DNA from: Gigaspora margarita
Lineage: Eukaryota > Glomeromycota > Glomeromycetes > Diversisporales > Gigasporaceae
Length of the DNA stretch: 64,000 bases
Assembly (NCBI GenBank): GCA_009809945.1
Contig: WTPW01000072.1
Span: 299,498 to 363,497 of the forward strand
Direction of reading: 5' to 3'
Positions 54,987 to 64,000 of this stretch are shown here, piece after piece; positions within the stretch are counted from its first letter, which is position 1, and each line of letters starts with the position of its first letter. The position numbers and the translations under genes are program-made. The notes under the pieces are model-generated. The model saw only the letters and a list, made by a program, of their open reading frames with translations, was not told where the DNA came from and ran no database searches.

Positions 54987-56700
54987 GTAATGATTAGAAC
55001 AAAACATAAAAAAGTCGGTTTACAGTTATTTTATAGTATGTGTCTGATAGTTTAAAACTTCCACAGGTTATAATTTTTGAAATTAAAAATATCCTAGAGA
55101 AAATTTTCCTAATGGATTATATATGTGCAAATGAAAAAAGTTGATATTATGAAACTGAAATGCATTATTGGATTTATAATTTATAGTTATGTTAGTGGTT
55201 ATGTCATAAGATAGCTGCGCAGCATGCGATGCTGCACAGGACCAGCACGATCAACTAGGTTGCGACAATTAGATTTCAGAATTTGTTATAAAATGGCCTA
55301 TCTAGATACTCTGATCTTTATTTATCTAACTGAAAAAATGATCATAATACATTGGCACAGTAAACGCCATGGATCGCTAACTTTTACTGCAAATAAAGGT
55401 TTCAATAATTTATTACACACGTTTATTTAATTAAAAAACCCTTAGAGTTAACAAAATATATACTATTTATTCCTCGGGATGGTGGAAATAATGAAATATT
55501 TCCCCAATGAAATATGTGGGGCGCTTTGCGCCTTTACAAACGCCGATGGGGATTTCTCCGGCACGGTGGAATAAATGAGTTATTCCCTACCACATTATGA
55601 TCGCATAACGGGGATTTACATTTTATTAATCATAATTTTTATTATAAATTTGTTTCTTATATATTATTTCCCGGGTTCGCTTGACCTCTTTTGGAGCACT
55701 ACACGTGATGAAAAATTCCGGTAATACAAACTCCTAAAAAGGCAGCTACTAATCGAATTTTGATTGTTCCGAACACGTGCGGAAGAAGGAAAAGGCGAAA
55801 ATACTCCAACTAGTGTTTAAATCGACCTTAATGCACTAATTAAAATGTCAGGGATGGAATTTTACATATAATGTGCAATAGTCTATGGCCATAACTTCTA
55901 ACGTTAACCTCCTACCCCAAATTATTTACAAAATTAAATTTCCTTTTTTGGGGGACGTCTAAAGCGGAGTAGATTCTTATAATATATTTTATCGAATTAA
56001 CTTTAGGGTTAGGGTCATCTTAAGTCTGGGTTAGAGAGGTTTTTTTAGGTTATAATATATAAGCAAAATTGCCTTCCCGACATTTTTTAATTAAAACACC
56101 AAGGTAGGTTTAGACTACCATTTTTTGTATTTTTCAAGGTTTTCGCTTCTCTTTTTTGTTTGCTTCGCCGAAGATCATCAAAATTCGATAATTTGATTGG
56201 CCAATTGTCACGTGATTCTACTCGCCCCTTTTTTGGGTTTATTATCGGCAAATAAGTAAAACCGGATCAATCGGGTGTATATTAATTTTAAATAGAGCTT
56301 CGATCCTTAATCCGACTATGCGAACTGATCTTTAAATCCAGACAGATTCAGATATCAAGATCAGATTTTTCCTCGGATTGGTCAAAGAACTAAAACAATG
56401 GATCTAAGGATGTGCTATAAAGCTAGCTTTATATGTAATCTAATACTGATTCAATACGGATTTCCGTATTGCCTGTCAAAAATAGGATTGACGACCTGGT
56501 TTTAAATCAGACAATCTGATTTGTACCTGGTTTGCCATCTTTCGACTAATGCTAAATAATTTGAAAAATCATTCTTAAAATAGAAACAATTTGTTGCTCA
56601 TTATTTTTCCAACCTTTTCCGCGACCACTACACTATGCACAGTACTGATCAAACTTTTCCTGCGATAATCGTGATCATGCAATGTATTAACTTATAAACA
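54987..56700. other. Intergenic; one dispersed-repeat copy
   Basis: Contains the third dispersed-repeat copy (55755–55965). A CCCC/GGGG-rich patch at 55490–55620 has repeated GGTGGAA(A)TAAT words. No gene was recognised; TTAGGGTTAGGG at 55998 is a short telomere-like word. Confidence 0.4.
55755..55965 (+). repeat. Dispersed repeat, copy 3 of 3
   Basis: Landmarks GTTTAAATCGACCTTAATGC, ACTAATTAAAATGTCAGGG, TTCTAACGTTAACCTCCTA and TTACAAAAT match 20160–20350 in order. Confidence 0.6.
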
Positions 56701-56745
56701 AAGATGATTACATAACGAAATTCAGCTCAATACAATTTTATAATC

Positions 56746-58539
56746 ATGTTGTACTTTAGCTTTTATATTTTCGCTTTTCTCCTAAATTTTACTTTTACTT
56801 TTGCCAATTTTGCTCCACCTGCAAGCAAGATGGGGACATATCTCAGTCCTCGTCGATAAGAAACTCTATTTTTCTGGTGGACAGGATGAGAATCCAGGCT
56901 ATTTTAATGATTTTTTTTATTTGGACTTTTCTCAACATTTTACAATAACAGCTTTACCGTGGAATGATCTTAGTTTTACTGGAGTTCTTAAAACTTATGA
57001 TGCTTCAGCGTGTAGTGGTGGAAACAATAATAATTTGATTTTTATTTTCGGTGATGCTGTGAATAATATTTCATTCACTAATAAATTTGATATAAGTAGC
57101 TAACAGTGGACTAATGTCACAAGTGGTGGAAATGAACCCACAAAAAGAGATAATTTTTCATGCACTAAATATAATAATAGATTTATTGCAATTTTCAATG
57201 GTGATAATAATTTTAGAATACCAAATGATCTTTGGATATTTGATTCATTGGAATCAACATGGAGCTTAACCAATGCATCAAATGCACCCCAAAATATCTA
57301 TGGCTATTGTGCAGTAACTTTGCCTGACGAAACTATTTTATACATTGGTGGAACCTTTAGGGATATTTTAAAAGGTGTTCCAATGAATAAAGTAAGTGTT
57401 ATATTTAACAAAATAGATCTTTTAGCCTTTATTCTTTAATTCTTTATAGTTATCATTATATAATCCAGCATCTAACACGTGGAAAAGTTTGGTATGTAAT
57501 AATAAACACAACTTTATTTTTTTATTGACTTATATCTTACACGTATGGACGAAAATTTTTGATAGGAATGTCGTAATTATTAAAATTAAATGATATACGT
57601 AATAATGATTTATAAATGATTTTTAAATAATTTATAAATATTATGCGGTTTTCATGATCAGTTTCATAAGCAATTTATAAATATTATGCGGTTTTCATGA
57701 TCAGTTTCATAAGCAATTTACAGCTAAGAAAAGAAATTGGCCAATTAAATACAATACAATAATGCAATTTCATAAACGGTTCATAAGCGATTCATAAACG
57801 GATTATTAGTTAAGGCAAGCAATTGACAATAAATGCAATCGTACAATTAATTTTGCCAGAGATCAAGAATTATCAATTCTATTTTACCGGAAATAATGCA
57901 ATATCACATATTTGATTGGATTAAATTTTATGAAATGTTATCATTAATTTTTAACAATCACCAAAATCAAAAAAATTTGCCCATACGAATAGCAATTGTT
58001 AATAAATCTGATATATATATATTAGAATACAAGTGGTCCAACTCCTCCTAGTCGCTTAGGTTTCTCGGCAGTATTAAGTATGTCGTTTAGCAATGTAAAT
58101 ATTAAATGAGCGCTTTTTATGTATAAGGTTTTGTCACTAATCATTCAAATTAAAAGCTTCCGGCAAACATATTATAATATATGGTGGAGTTAGTGAAGAT
58201 ATTGATGTTAATGTTTTCGGTGATTTATGGAATTTAGATATTGAAACATACCAATGGTCAGTCGGAAACATTTCAAACCCAAATGATCCAACTCTTAAAG
58301 GACATATTGCGACATTAGTAGATAATTATATGATTGTTGCTTTTGGTAAAAAAATTTGGTTATTTTAACCTATTTATGTATGAATATTTGGTTTAAAAAA
58401 TTTGCTATACCTTTAATTGTTAACAGGTATTTACGACAATAACGATAGCCCGAAGTTTTCATCGTCAAGATATATGTTAGATGTAAGCCAGAGAGATTCC
58501 TATAAATGCCCCAAATTATTTTTGATTTTAAAGATCTAA
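56746..58539 (+). pseudogene. Secreted Kelch-repeat protein, two breaks
   Basis: The start at 56746 gives MLYFSFYIFAFLLNFTFTFA, a good signal peptide. About 80 bases in, one extra base (near 56825) shifts the frame; the next frame reads RWGHISVLVDKKLYFSGG, the first Kelch strand. A stop at 57101 (S-S-stop-QWTNV) interrupts repeat two. Then come PTKRDNFSCTKYNNRFIAIF, GYCAVTLPDETILYIGGTF, an intron (57392–57449), LSLYNPASNTWKSL, a 534-base intron (57492–58025), TSGPTPPSRLGFSAVL, an intron (58078–58156), KHIIIYGGVSEDIDVNVFGD, LWNLDIETYQWSVG, GHIATLVDNYMIVAFG, an intron (58346–58426) and IYDNNDSPKFSSSRYMLDVS. The end at 58537 is short of the family's usual transmembrane tail. Kelch propellers bind protein partners; secreted ones are common in these fungi. 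All introns keep GT–AG. Confidence 0.8.
57629..57714. repeat. 43-bp tandem duplication in a Kelch-gene intron
   Basis: The unit AATTTATAAATATTATGCGG to CAGTTTCATAAGC occurs twice without change, and a third copy begins. It lengthens the 534-base intron. Confidence 0.85.
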
Positions 58540-58589
58540 AATTATTCACTGTTTACATGAAATGGGTTACTGAATTCATTCCGAACACA

Positions 58590-58675
58590 AATTTCAAGAA
58601 ATTAAATTCCAAGAAATTAAATTTCAAGAAATTAAATTTCAAGAAATTAAATTTCAAGAAATCAAATTCCAAGTA
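58590..58675. repeat. 16-bp minisatellite
   Basis: CAAGAAATTAAATTTC repeats about five times with one or two changes per unit. Confidence 0.85.
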
Positions 58676-58957
58676 ATACAAACATTTCTCTAGCTTAATT
58701 ATTGATATCATCATCATTGATATTATTATTTCTTTAAATGATTCGTTACTGCATCGTTTTAACTCTATGATTTATTAATTGGATACAATAAGTTTTAGTA
58801 TGAAATAATTTTGATTTATATTCACCAGTTATCTACGTTTCACGTATCAAAGCTGCTTCAAACTATTTTTTGTTTTTTTTTCATTTATCGAAAAATATTT
58901 AAAGTTTATGGAAAAATTAATTGATATAGATGGTTTAAATGTCACTGATTTAATTCT

Positions 58958-59390
58958 TTTATACTCGATAATCACGGGAAATGGTTTCAATTTTCTTGTG
59001 ATCGTGATTGGCCAATTAACTTCATGTATTTCATATACTGCGCTAAAATATAGTATTTTGAAAAAAAAACCCCCACTGATAACTTTATATACAGGACTGA
59101 ACTTTACAAAGTTAACAGTCAATTTTTTTTAAAAAAAAATCTTCTGCAGAAAGTTATAAAGATTCGAAAATAACCAATTTTCAAACATGTATAACTAAAT
59201 TTTGTTTTTTAAACAACTGACCGTTACTTTGTAGGGCTGTCCTATGTATAAAGTTTACAATTGGTTTTTATAAAACAAATTGCCTATAAAAAGTTTTAGC
59301 GTTTTAAAAATATTAATTTTGCCGCAGTATGCCGAATACAATTTATACGATCACAAACATTCTCGTGATTGTCGAGTTTAAGCTTCCGGT
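58958..59390. repeat. Diverged relative of the 53259–53676 foldback
   Basis: TACTCGATAATCACGGGAAA, then GTTTCAATTTTC on the left, AAGTTAACAGTCAATTTTTT in the middle, and CTCGTGATTGTCGAGTTTAA on the right match the other element in order. Pairing between the arms is now poor. Confidence 0.5.
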
Positions 59391-60047
59391 GTCACATTAA
59401 AATTTTTCATATATTGGTTTTAACTTTAACAATATCGTTTTTAGCATTATTTACAGTTGTTTTCATAAATTTTGGGTCACCTAAAAAATTTACTATACGA
59501 CGAAGTCGATAAGTTATTGGTTTCGGTATAATAAGTTTGTGACAATATCAGATATAAAAAAAATATTTTAAGTTACTATTACAGCACACTATCTGATCAA
59601 TATTATATTACACTCGCAATGTCAACTTTTCAATACCTTTATTAAATTTTTGCCTTGCTAATTAATAGATCTTCAATAAAAAAGGTTTGAACATAAATTG
59701 AACTTACTTAATCAGCAAATATAAAAGCTCTGAGTTTAAATGATAACAAAAATTTTTTACTTCAAATTCGTTTTGTGAATCTTTTGTTATATAATTAACT
59801 TTGGCAACTTAAAGTACAACAAACTTTGTTTATTGATATATATCTATTCAAAAATCAAATAGAAAATTTTTTGAAATTTTGCCTTTTTAATACGAAACTC
59901 CCCATATTATACGAGTAGGCACTAATAAAAAAAAAGATTAAATACAATCAGGAATTCGTCAACTGATTCGAAAAAAAATGCAACGCAAATTGAAATAAGA
60001 GTCAGGATTTTATTAATATTTGTCGATGTTGTCTTAATTAATTGTTG
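59391..60047. other. Intergenic, nothing recognised
   Basis: No gene or repeat was recognised. Confidence 0.35.
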
Positions 60048-60243
60048 CAGATCATAATGAAATCAGATCATTGTGAAATTTAGGGTCTCAATTTAAAAAT
60101 ATAAGCCCTATCAAAGTCCACCTATACTCTTTTCCTAATAATTCTAACCCTAAACCCTAACTTAACTATAAAAAAACTTAACAAAAAAGGCCCAAAAATT
60201 TTTAAAACGGGCATAAAATAAGTTCAAATTTCATTATGATCTG
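60048..60243. repeat. MITE with telomere-like core, family 2 copy 2
   Basis: The ends CAGATCATAATGAAAT and ATTTCATTATGATCTG are inverted. The core is CTAACCCTAAACCCTAACTT. The block order equals that of 40003–40185, while the tips differ. Confidence 0.7.
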
Positions 60244-60610
60244 TCATATTAACTTAAAGTGCTTGTTAGAGCTTAAAAAGAGCGTGATTATATCAAGATT
60301 GTGACTATATCAAGTGTGACTATAACGAGGTTTGACTGTAATTTATATAAAATTTCTACATAGCTTTATGTAAAAATACTTTCTGAAAATATATGTTAGA
60401 ATAAAAATCTAATTATTAAATCAATACTTTTTAAGAAAGCAACAAAAGAGCATTGTTACTTTAAAGAACACATTAAAATAAACTCAAAAAATAATTTTAT
60501 TTGTATATGTTTGCTGGTTCAAGAGTTATTGCTGTTGAATATACTTTTACTATCAGCAATAGGATTTTTTAATTTTTGTTGTTAATAGCAAATTGTTAAA
60601 TTAATAATTA

Positions 60611-61120
60611 ATTCGTGATCCGCCTAAGAACTATTGAACAAACATAGTAAAAAGTGGAGATATGTTTACTATATATTTTTTTGCCTTTTTTGGAATCTGG
60701 AGTTTTCCAAAGAACAACCCGATTTTCTACTAAGTAAACATCTCTTTTACATTAAGTAAAAGTTGTAGAAGAGAAAATTCGGTCATAATGGCAGTTAAAT
60801 CATTCAAATCGGCCCAGTAGATCGCGAGATACGAGCATTTTGTTTTGCGATTATATGTTTATTTTTTGGTTTACACCATATAGTCGCAAAGACAAAAATA
60901 CTCATATCTTGTGATCCACTGGGTCGATTTTAATGATTTAACTGCCATGATGACCGGAGTTTTCTCATCTACAACTTTTACTTAATGTAAAAGAGATGTT
61001 TACTTAGTATAAAATCGGGTTACCTTTTGGGAAACTCCAGATTCTAAAAAAGCAAAAACAATAGTAAATTTCCCCACGATTTACTATGTTATTTCACTGG
61101 TTCTTAGGCGGATCACGAAT
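60611..61120. mobile_element. Foldback MITE ATTCGTGATCCGCC, copy 1
   Basis: The ends ATTCGTGATCCGCCTAAGAA and complement lie between TA dinucleotides (60609–60610, 61121–61122). The arms pair throughout: GGAATCTGGAGTTTTCC, CTAAGTAAACATCTCTTTTA, AAGTTGTAGA and GTTAAATCATT. The centre is an imperfect hairpin around CATATAGTCGCAAAGAC. No coding sequence. Confidence 0.85.
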
Positions 61121-61122
61121 TA

Positions 61123-61533
61123 AATTATCCAAAATGTATAAAAGGTATTGATAGAATGATAAAATCAGAATTAATCATATTTTTTAATTTTATGTACTCT
61201 ATACTAATAAAAAATTTATAGTGATAATACATAGTTTCATAAATAGTTGACTATAGAAATATGTTAGTAATAGAATCTTCACTACAACTTTGTGATCAAT
61301 GATTTTATAGAAAATTTGCAAATTTTTAAAAAAATCAATTGGTGAATCATTTTCTATAAAGGATTTTATAAAAATTGGATGATTCATTTATTAGTGGTTT
61401 AGAAATTATTATTAAGTATAATTTGTTTATAATTTTTATCTTTAACAATTTGTAATTAATAACTAGAAATTCCTATTGCTAATAACTATCATGATCTATC
61501 AAAAATCCTTATTATTAAAATTTACTATATATG
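61123..61533. other. Intergenic, nothing recognised
   Basis: No gene or repeat was recognised. Confidence 0.35.
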
Positions 61534-61541
61534 CTTGATAT

Positions 61542-61923
61542 TAGAGGTCTGACTTGTTCAAAAAATAAGAATTCGAATATTCATTTGTTCAATATTTTTT
61601 TATTCGAATATTGTTCAAAAATTTTGAAAATATTCAATGAATATTCACTGAATATTCATTGAATATTAAATATATTTCAGTTTTAAAAAATTATATAATA
61701 TCTCACTTAAATTAGCCATAAAATTGCAAATAAATTATTAAAAAATAAAATAAAATTATAAAATTATATATATATATATATATATATATTCAATGAATAT
61801 TCAATGAATATATTCAGTGAAATTTTAAATATTCGAATATTTATTCAGTGAAAAATTATATATTCGAATATTCGAATATTCAGTGAATATTCAGTGAATA
61901 GTATTCATTGAGTCAGACCTCTA
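61542..61923. mobile_element. hAT MITE packed with GAATATTCA words
   Basis: The tips TAGAGGTCTGAC and complement are flanked by CTTGATAT (61534–61541) and CTTGATAC (61924–61931). Both flanks inside the tips are made of ATTCGAATATTCA and TGAATATTCAGTGAATAT, so the element is almost wholly self-complementary. A (TA)n tract lies at 61763–61788. Confidence 0.8.
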
Positions 61924-62172
61924 CTTGATACCCTAATTATACAATAGTCACAAGAACAAATAAATGTATGAGTTATGAATTAAATACTAAATTCTTCACA
62001 ATCATTAATGTGAAATTCTAGAATTTTTCCTTATTCAAATATGAATTTGATAAAAAATTGTAAATTGCACCAAAACTACACTGTGATTAATATGTAACCT
62101 ACCAGTATAATTCAGAACAATACAGCATACTTATTTTTAATTCCCTTTAAACAACTCAAGCACCTAGTTCTA

Positions 62173-62601
62173 GTTCGTGATCTGCGGGATGTAATTTTTA
62201 CCTTTTTGGAATCTAGAGACTTCCTATAATAAATTAATATTGTACTAAGTAAACCTCCCACCTTTACATAATAAAGTTGTAGAGGGAGAGAATTGCGAGC
62301 ATAATGGTGTTCGAAGCATTAATATTAGTCCAGTGGATCATGAGATATGGGCATGTTTGTCTTCTCGACTGTTACTTCTTTGTTTACATCATATAGTCGC
62401 AAAGACAAAAACACCTATATTTCACGACCACCAGCTACCGTTATGCACAAAATTATCTCCTCTACAACTTAATTATGCAAAATTTGGAGGTTTACTTAGT
62501 AAAAAAATCGATTTATCCTTAGAGAATCTCCAGATTCCAAATAAAGTGAAATTTAATAGTAAAATCACATGATTTTTACTGGTTCCAGGCGGATTACGAA
62601 T
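62173..62601. mobile_element. Foldback MITE ATTCGTGATCCGCC, copy 2
   Basis: The ends GTTCGTGATCTGCGG and complement of ATTCGTAATCCGCC lie between TA dinucleotides (62171–62172, 62602–62603). It shares ACTAAGTAAACCTCCCACCT, AAGTTGTAGAGG, CCAGTGGATCATGAGATATG and CATATAGTCGCAAAGACAAA with copy 1. An open frame of 79 codons inside is incidental. Confidence 0.8.
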
Positions 62602-62758
62602 TAAGTTTTTTATTAACAAATAGGGAATTCGTTTGGTAACATTATCATTTTGAATTCATTAGAACAATGAAAATCAGATTTTGCCTGCGTTATATATATC
62701 GTGTAAATGGCATGAAATGTTGAATTTTTCGAATACAATAATTCTCAAAAAGAATTTG

Positions 62759-62874
62759 AGTGATGCATAGGGAAAACCTGCAAGTAAAATTAACGTCAAC
62801 ACAAATATATATTTTTTTATTCATATATTAGTATGACGTTAATTTTTACTTACAGGTTTTCCCTGCACATCACT
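62759..62874. mobile_element. 116-bp hairpin MITE
   Basis: AGTGATGCATAGGGAAAACC…AAATTAACGTCA is inverted at the right end with few changes (arms about 43 bases). A short AT loop separates them. Confidence 0.8.
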
Positions 62875-63294
62875 AATTCGTCACCGATAAAAATTTGGTT
62901 TAATTGGTCAACGTTAGTAGCTGATTACACGAATTATATAGAAATATATCATGCGTAATTCTGTAATTAAAAAGAAGTTATTGTTTGCAAACAGAAAAAA
63001 GACCTGCTCGACATATAATGATTTTAATTACAGTTGTGAATGATTTTAATTGTGCTACTTGACTGTTCTAATCTAGTTGGCTGACCAAACTGCATTTTTT
63101 AAAACATAAAGTTCCGGACTAGTAACTATATATTGTTTTACTCTTAATTCAATTAAATTATACAGATATAATTTCAAAAAGCATATTCGTTCGCACAATT
63201 ATTTAAACAACGATGCAACTGATTATTAGTGTGGACCTTTATATTAATTATAACCAAGAAATACAGCAAGTATTAAATGAATTGCAATTTCAAT
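62875..63294. other. Downstream region of the protease gene
   Basis: No feature was recognised. The 3' untranslated part of the protease gene would lie here. Confidence 0.35.
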
Positions 63295-64000
63295 TTAGAA
63301 AACTTTAGATTCAGCAAATCCAATTTTTAAATTATCAAAATCAAATACACTATAAACATTTGATAAAAATGCAGCACCAACCAACCACACGCCATTCAGA
63401 CCTCCCTGGATCGTCGATAAGCACAACGAACTACTCTGATTTGATGATCTAATTAATTCAGTAGGGCTAATTTTGTATGATGTGTTATTAAACACTAAAG
63501 CTACAATCTTACTTGTGTTACATGGAACCCGCCATAAATTGTTATTAAAATTGCTACCAGGAATCATTGCATGGATCTTTGATACTTGAGTAATATCACC
63601 AATGATAGCTGGGGTACCTAATTATTGAAATAAGGCAACGTTTTTATATGAATTTGATAATAAATTAAAAAAACAAAATAAAATAAAATAAAATAAAATA
63701 ATGCCGACCAGTATCGATCAAAGCAGATGAATTAATTCCTCCAATTGAGATTCCGTCAACCTGAATATCATGTAATGATATCATCCAAGTCCCCGGATAT
63801 CGTGTCTGATTGATAAGATCGTTATATACAATATTTCCAATATAAGCATTTACATCGATGCCTCCGAGATTCATGAAACTTTTATCGGTAGTTTTTAATT
63901 TATATCTTCCAAAGTGAAATGCGATTATAGTATGATTAAGCACTTTTTTTTCTTTAATTTTTTGAATCAGTCCAGGATTTGAAATTTGTCCAATTTGACG
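63295..64000 (-). CDS. Pepsin-like aspartic protease (A1 family), C-terminal part
   Basis: The gene enters from the right edge and is open from 64000. Exon 64000–63709 reads ISNPGLIQKIKEKKVLNHTI, FGRYKLKTTDKSFMNLGGID, INQTRYPGTWMISLHDIQVD, then SSALIDTG, which holds the second catalytic aspartate. A 91-base intron (63708–63618, GT–AG, with an AAAAT repeat) splits the codon after D-T-G. Exon 63617–63295 continues TPAIIGDITQVSKIHAMIPG, WRVPCNTSKIVALVFNNTSY, and ends WLVGAAFLSNVYSVFDFDNL then KIGFAESKVF, the normal A1 C-terminus. The G-G-x-D…FLG/G-I-D strand pattern and the disulfide-type cysteines (VPCNT…SSLCLS) are in place. No stop or frameshift interrupts it. Secreted proteases of this family act in acid compartments; the N-terminus and signal peptide lie outside the window. 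Confidence 0.85.

Noticed and set aside
1..64000. CRISPR array, bacterial operon or riboswitch
   Set aside because: Repeats here are inverted or tandem without regular spacers, and genes have spliceosomal introns; nothing bacterial was seen.

Overview
The window is very AT-rich DNA from a eukaryote with short spliceosomal introns. I read it as a fungus of the Glomeromycotina (arbuscular mycorrhizal fungi, Rhizophagus-like). The reasons are gene families typical of that lineage: a TPR–kinase with a CxxC/WTSG linker, Sel1–kinase copies, an F-box/LRR protein, a secreted Kelch protein and a pepsin-like protease, together with a great density of decayed hAT, Crypton and foldback elements. Scattered single N bases suggest a draft assembly. 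The organism call rests on remembered family features, not on a search.

Layout. 1–2193: a TPR–protein kinase gene broken by a frameshift and stops. 2.2–9.6 kb: no gene, but several MITEs, a hAT-type MITE (5417–6079), a repeat seen three times in the window, and a small kinase-linker fragment (7643–7818). 9661–18296: an 8.6-kb hAT-type unit (TIR TAGGGTTC, perfect 8-bp target duplication GTTAATAT) that has become a nest. It holds a decayed Crypton tyrosine recombinase, two long-TIR elements of one family, a palindromic element between them, a tRNA-derived SINE, foldbacks and a small hAT MITE. 19268–24900: a TA-flanked foldback into which a 4.6-kb BED-hAT transposon (19908–24476, TSD GCTTAAGA) inserted; a second foldback (24903–25668) abuts it and shares its TA. 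25.7–28.3 kb: a DUF659-type hAT transposase interrupted by a MITE. 28.4–32 kb: two more hAT units with 8-bp duplications, one carrying a retroposon, the other a transposase remnant. 34.2–37.9 kb: another BED-hAT transposase split by nested MITEs. 39–45 kb: kinase-linker fragments, MITEs, hairpins, LTR-like copies. 46.7–47.4 kb: an integrase remnant. 48.5–51.7 kb: a decayed cluster (three tandem Sel1/kinase-linker copies behind an F-box/LRR pseudogene) between 215-bp direct repeats. 52–56 kb: MITEs, including a near-perfect 418-bp palindrome. 56.7–58.5 kb: a secreted Kelch-repeat pseudogene. 60–63 kb: foldback and hAT MITEs. 63295–64000: the C-terminal part of an aspartic protease, the only host gene here that reads without damage.

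There is no operon-like logic. The genes are members of expanded families in different stages of decay, and the structure of the region comes from nested transposition. Two insertion mechanisms dominate: hAT-type (TAGnG termini, 8-bp duplications) and TA-targeting foldback/MITE elements (probably Tc1/mariner-type mobilisation). Several of the foldbacks share internal motifs although their termini differ.
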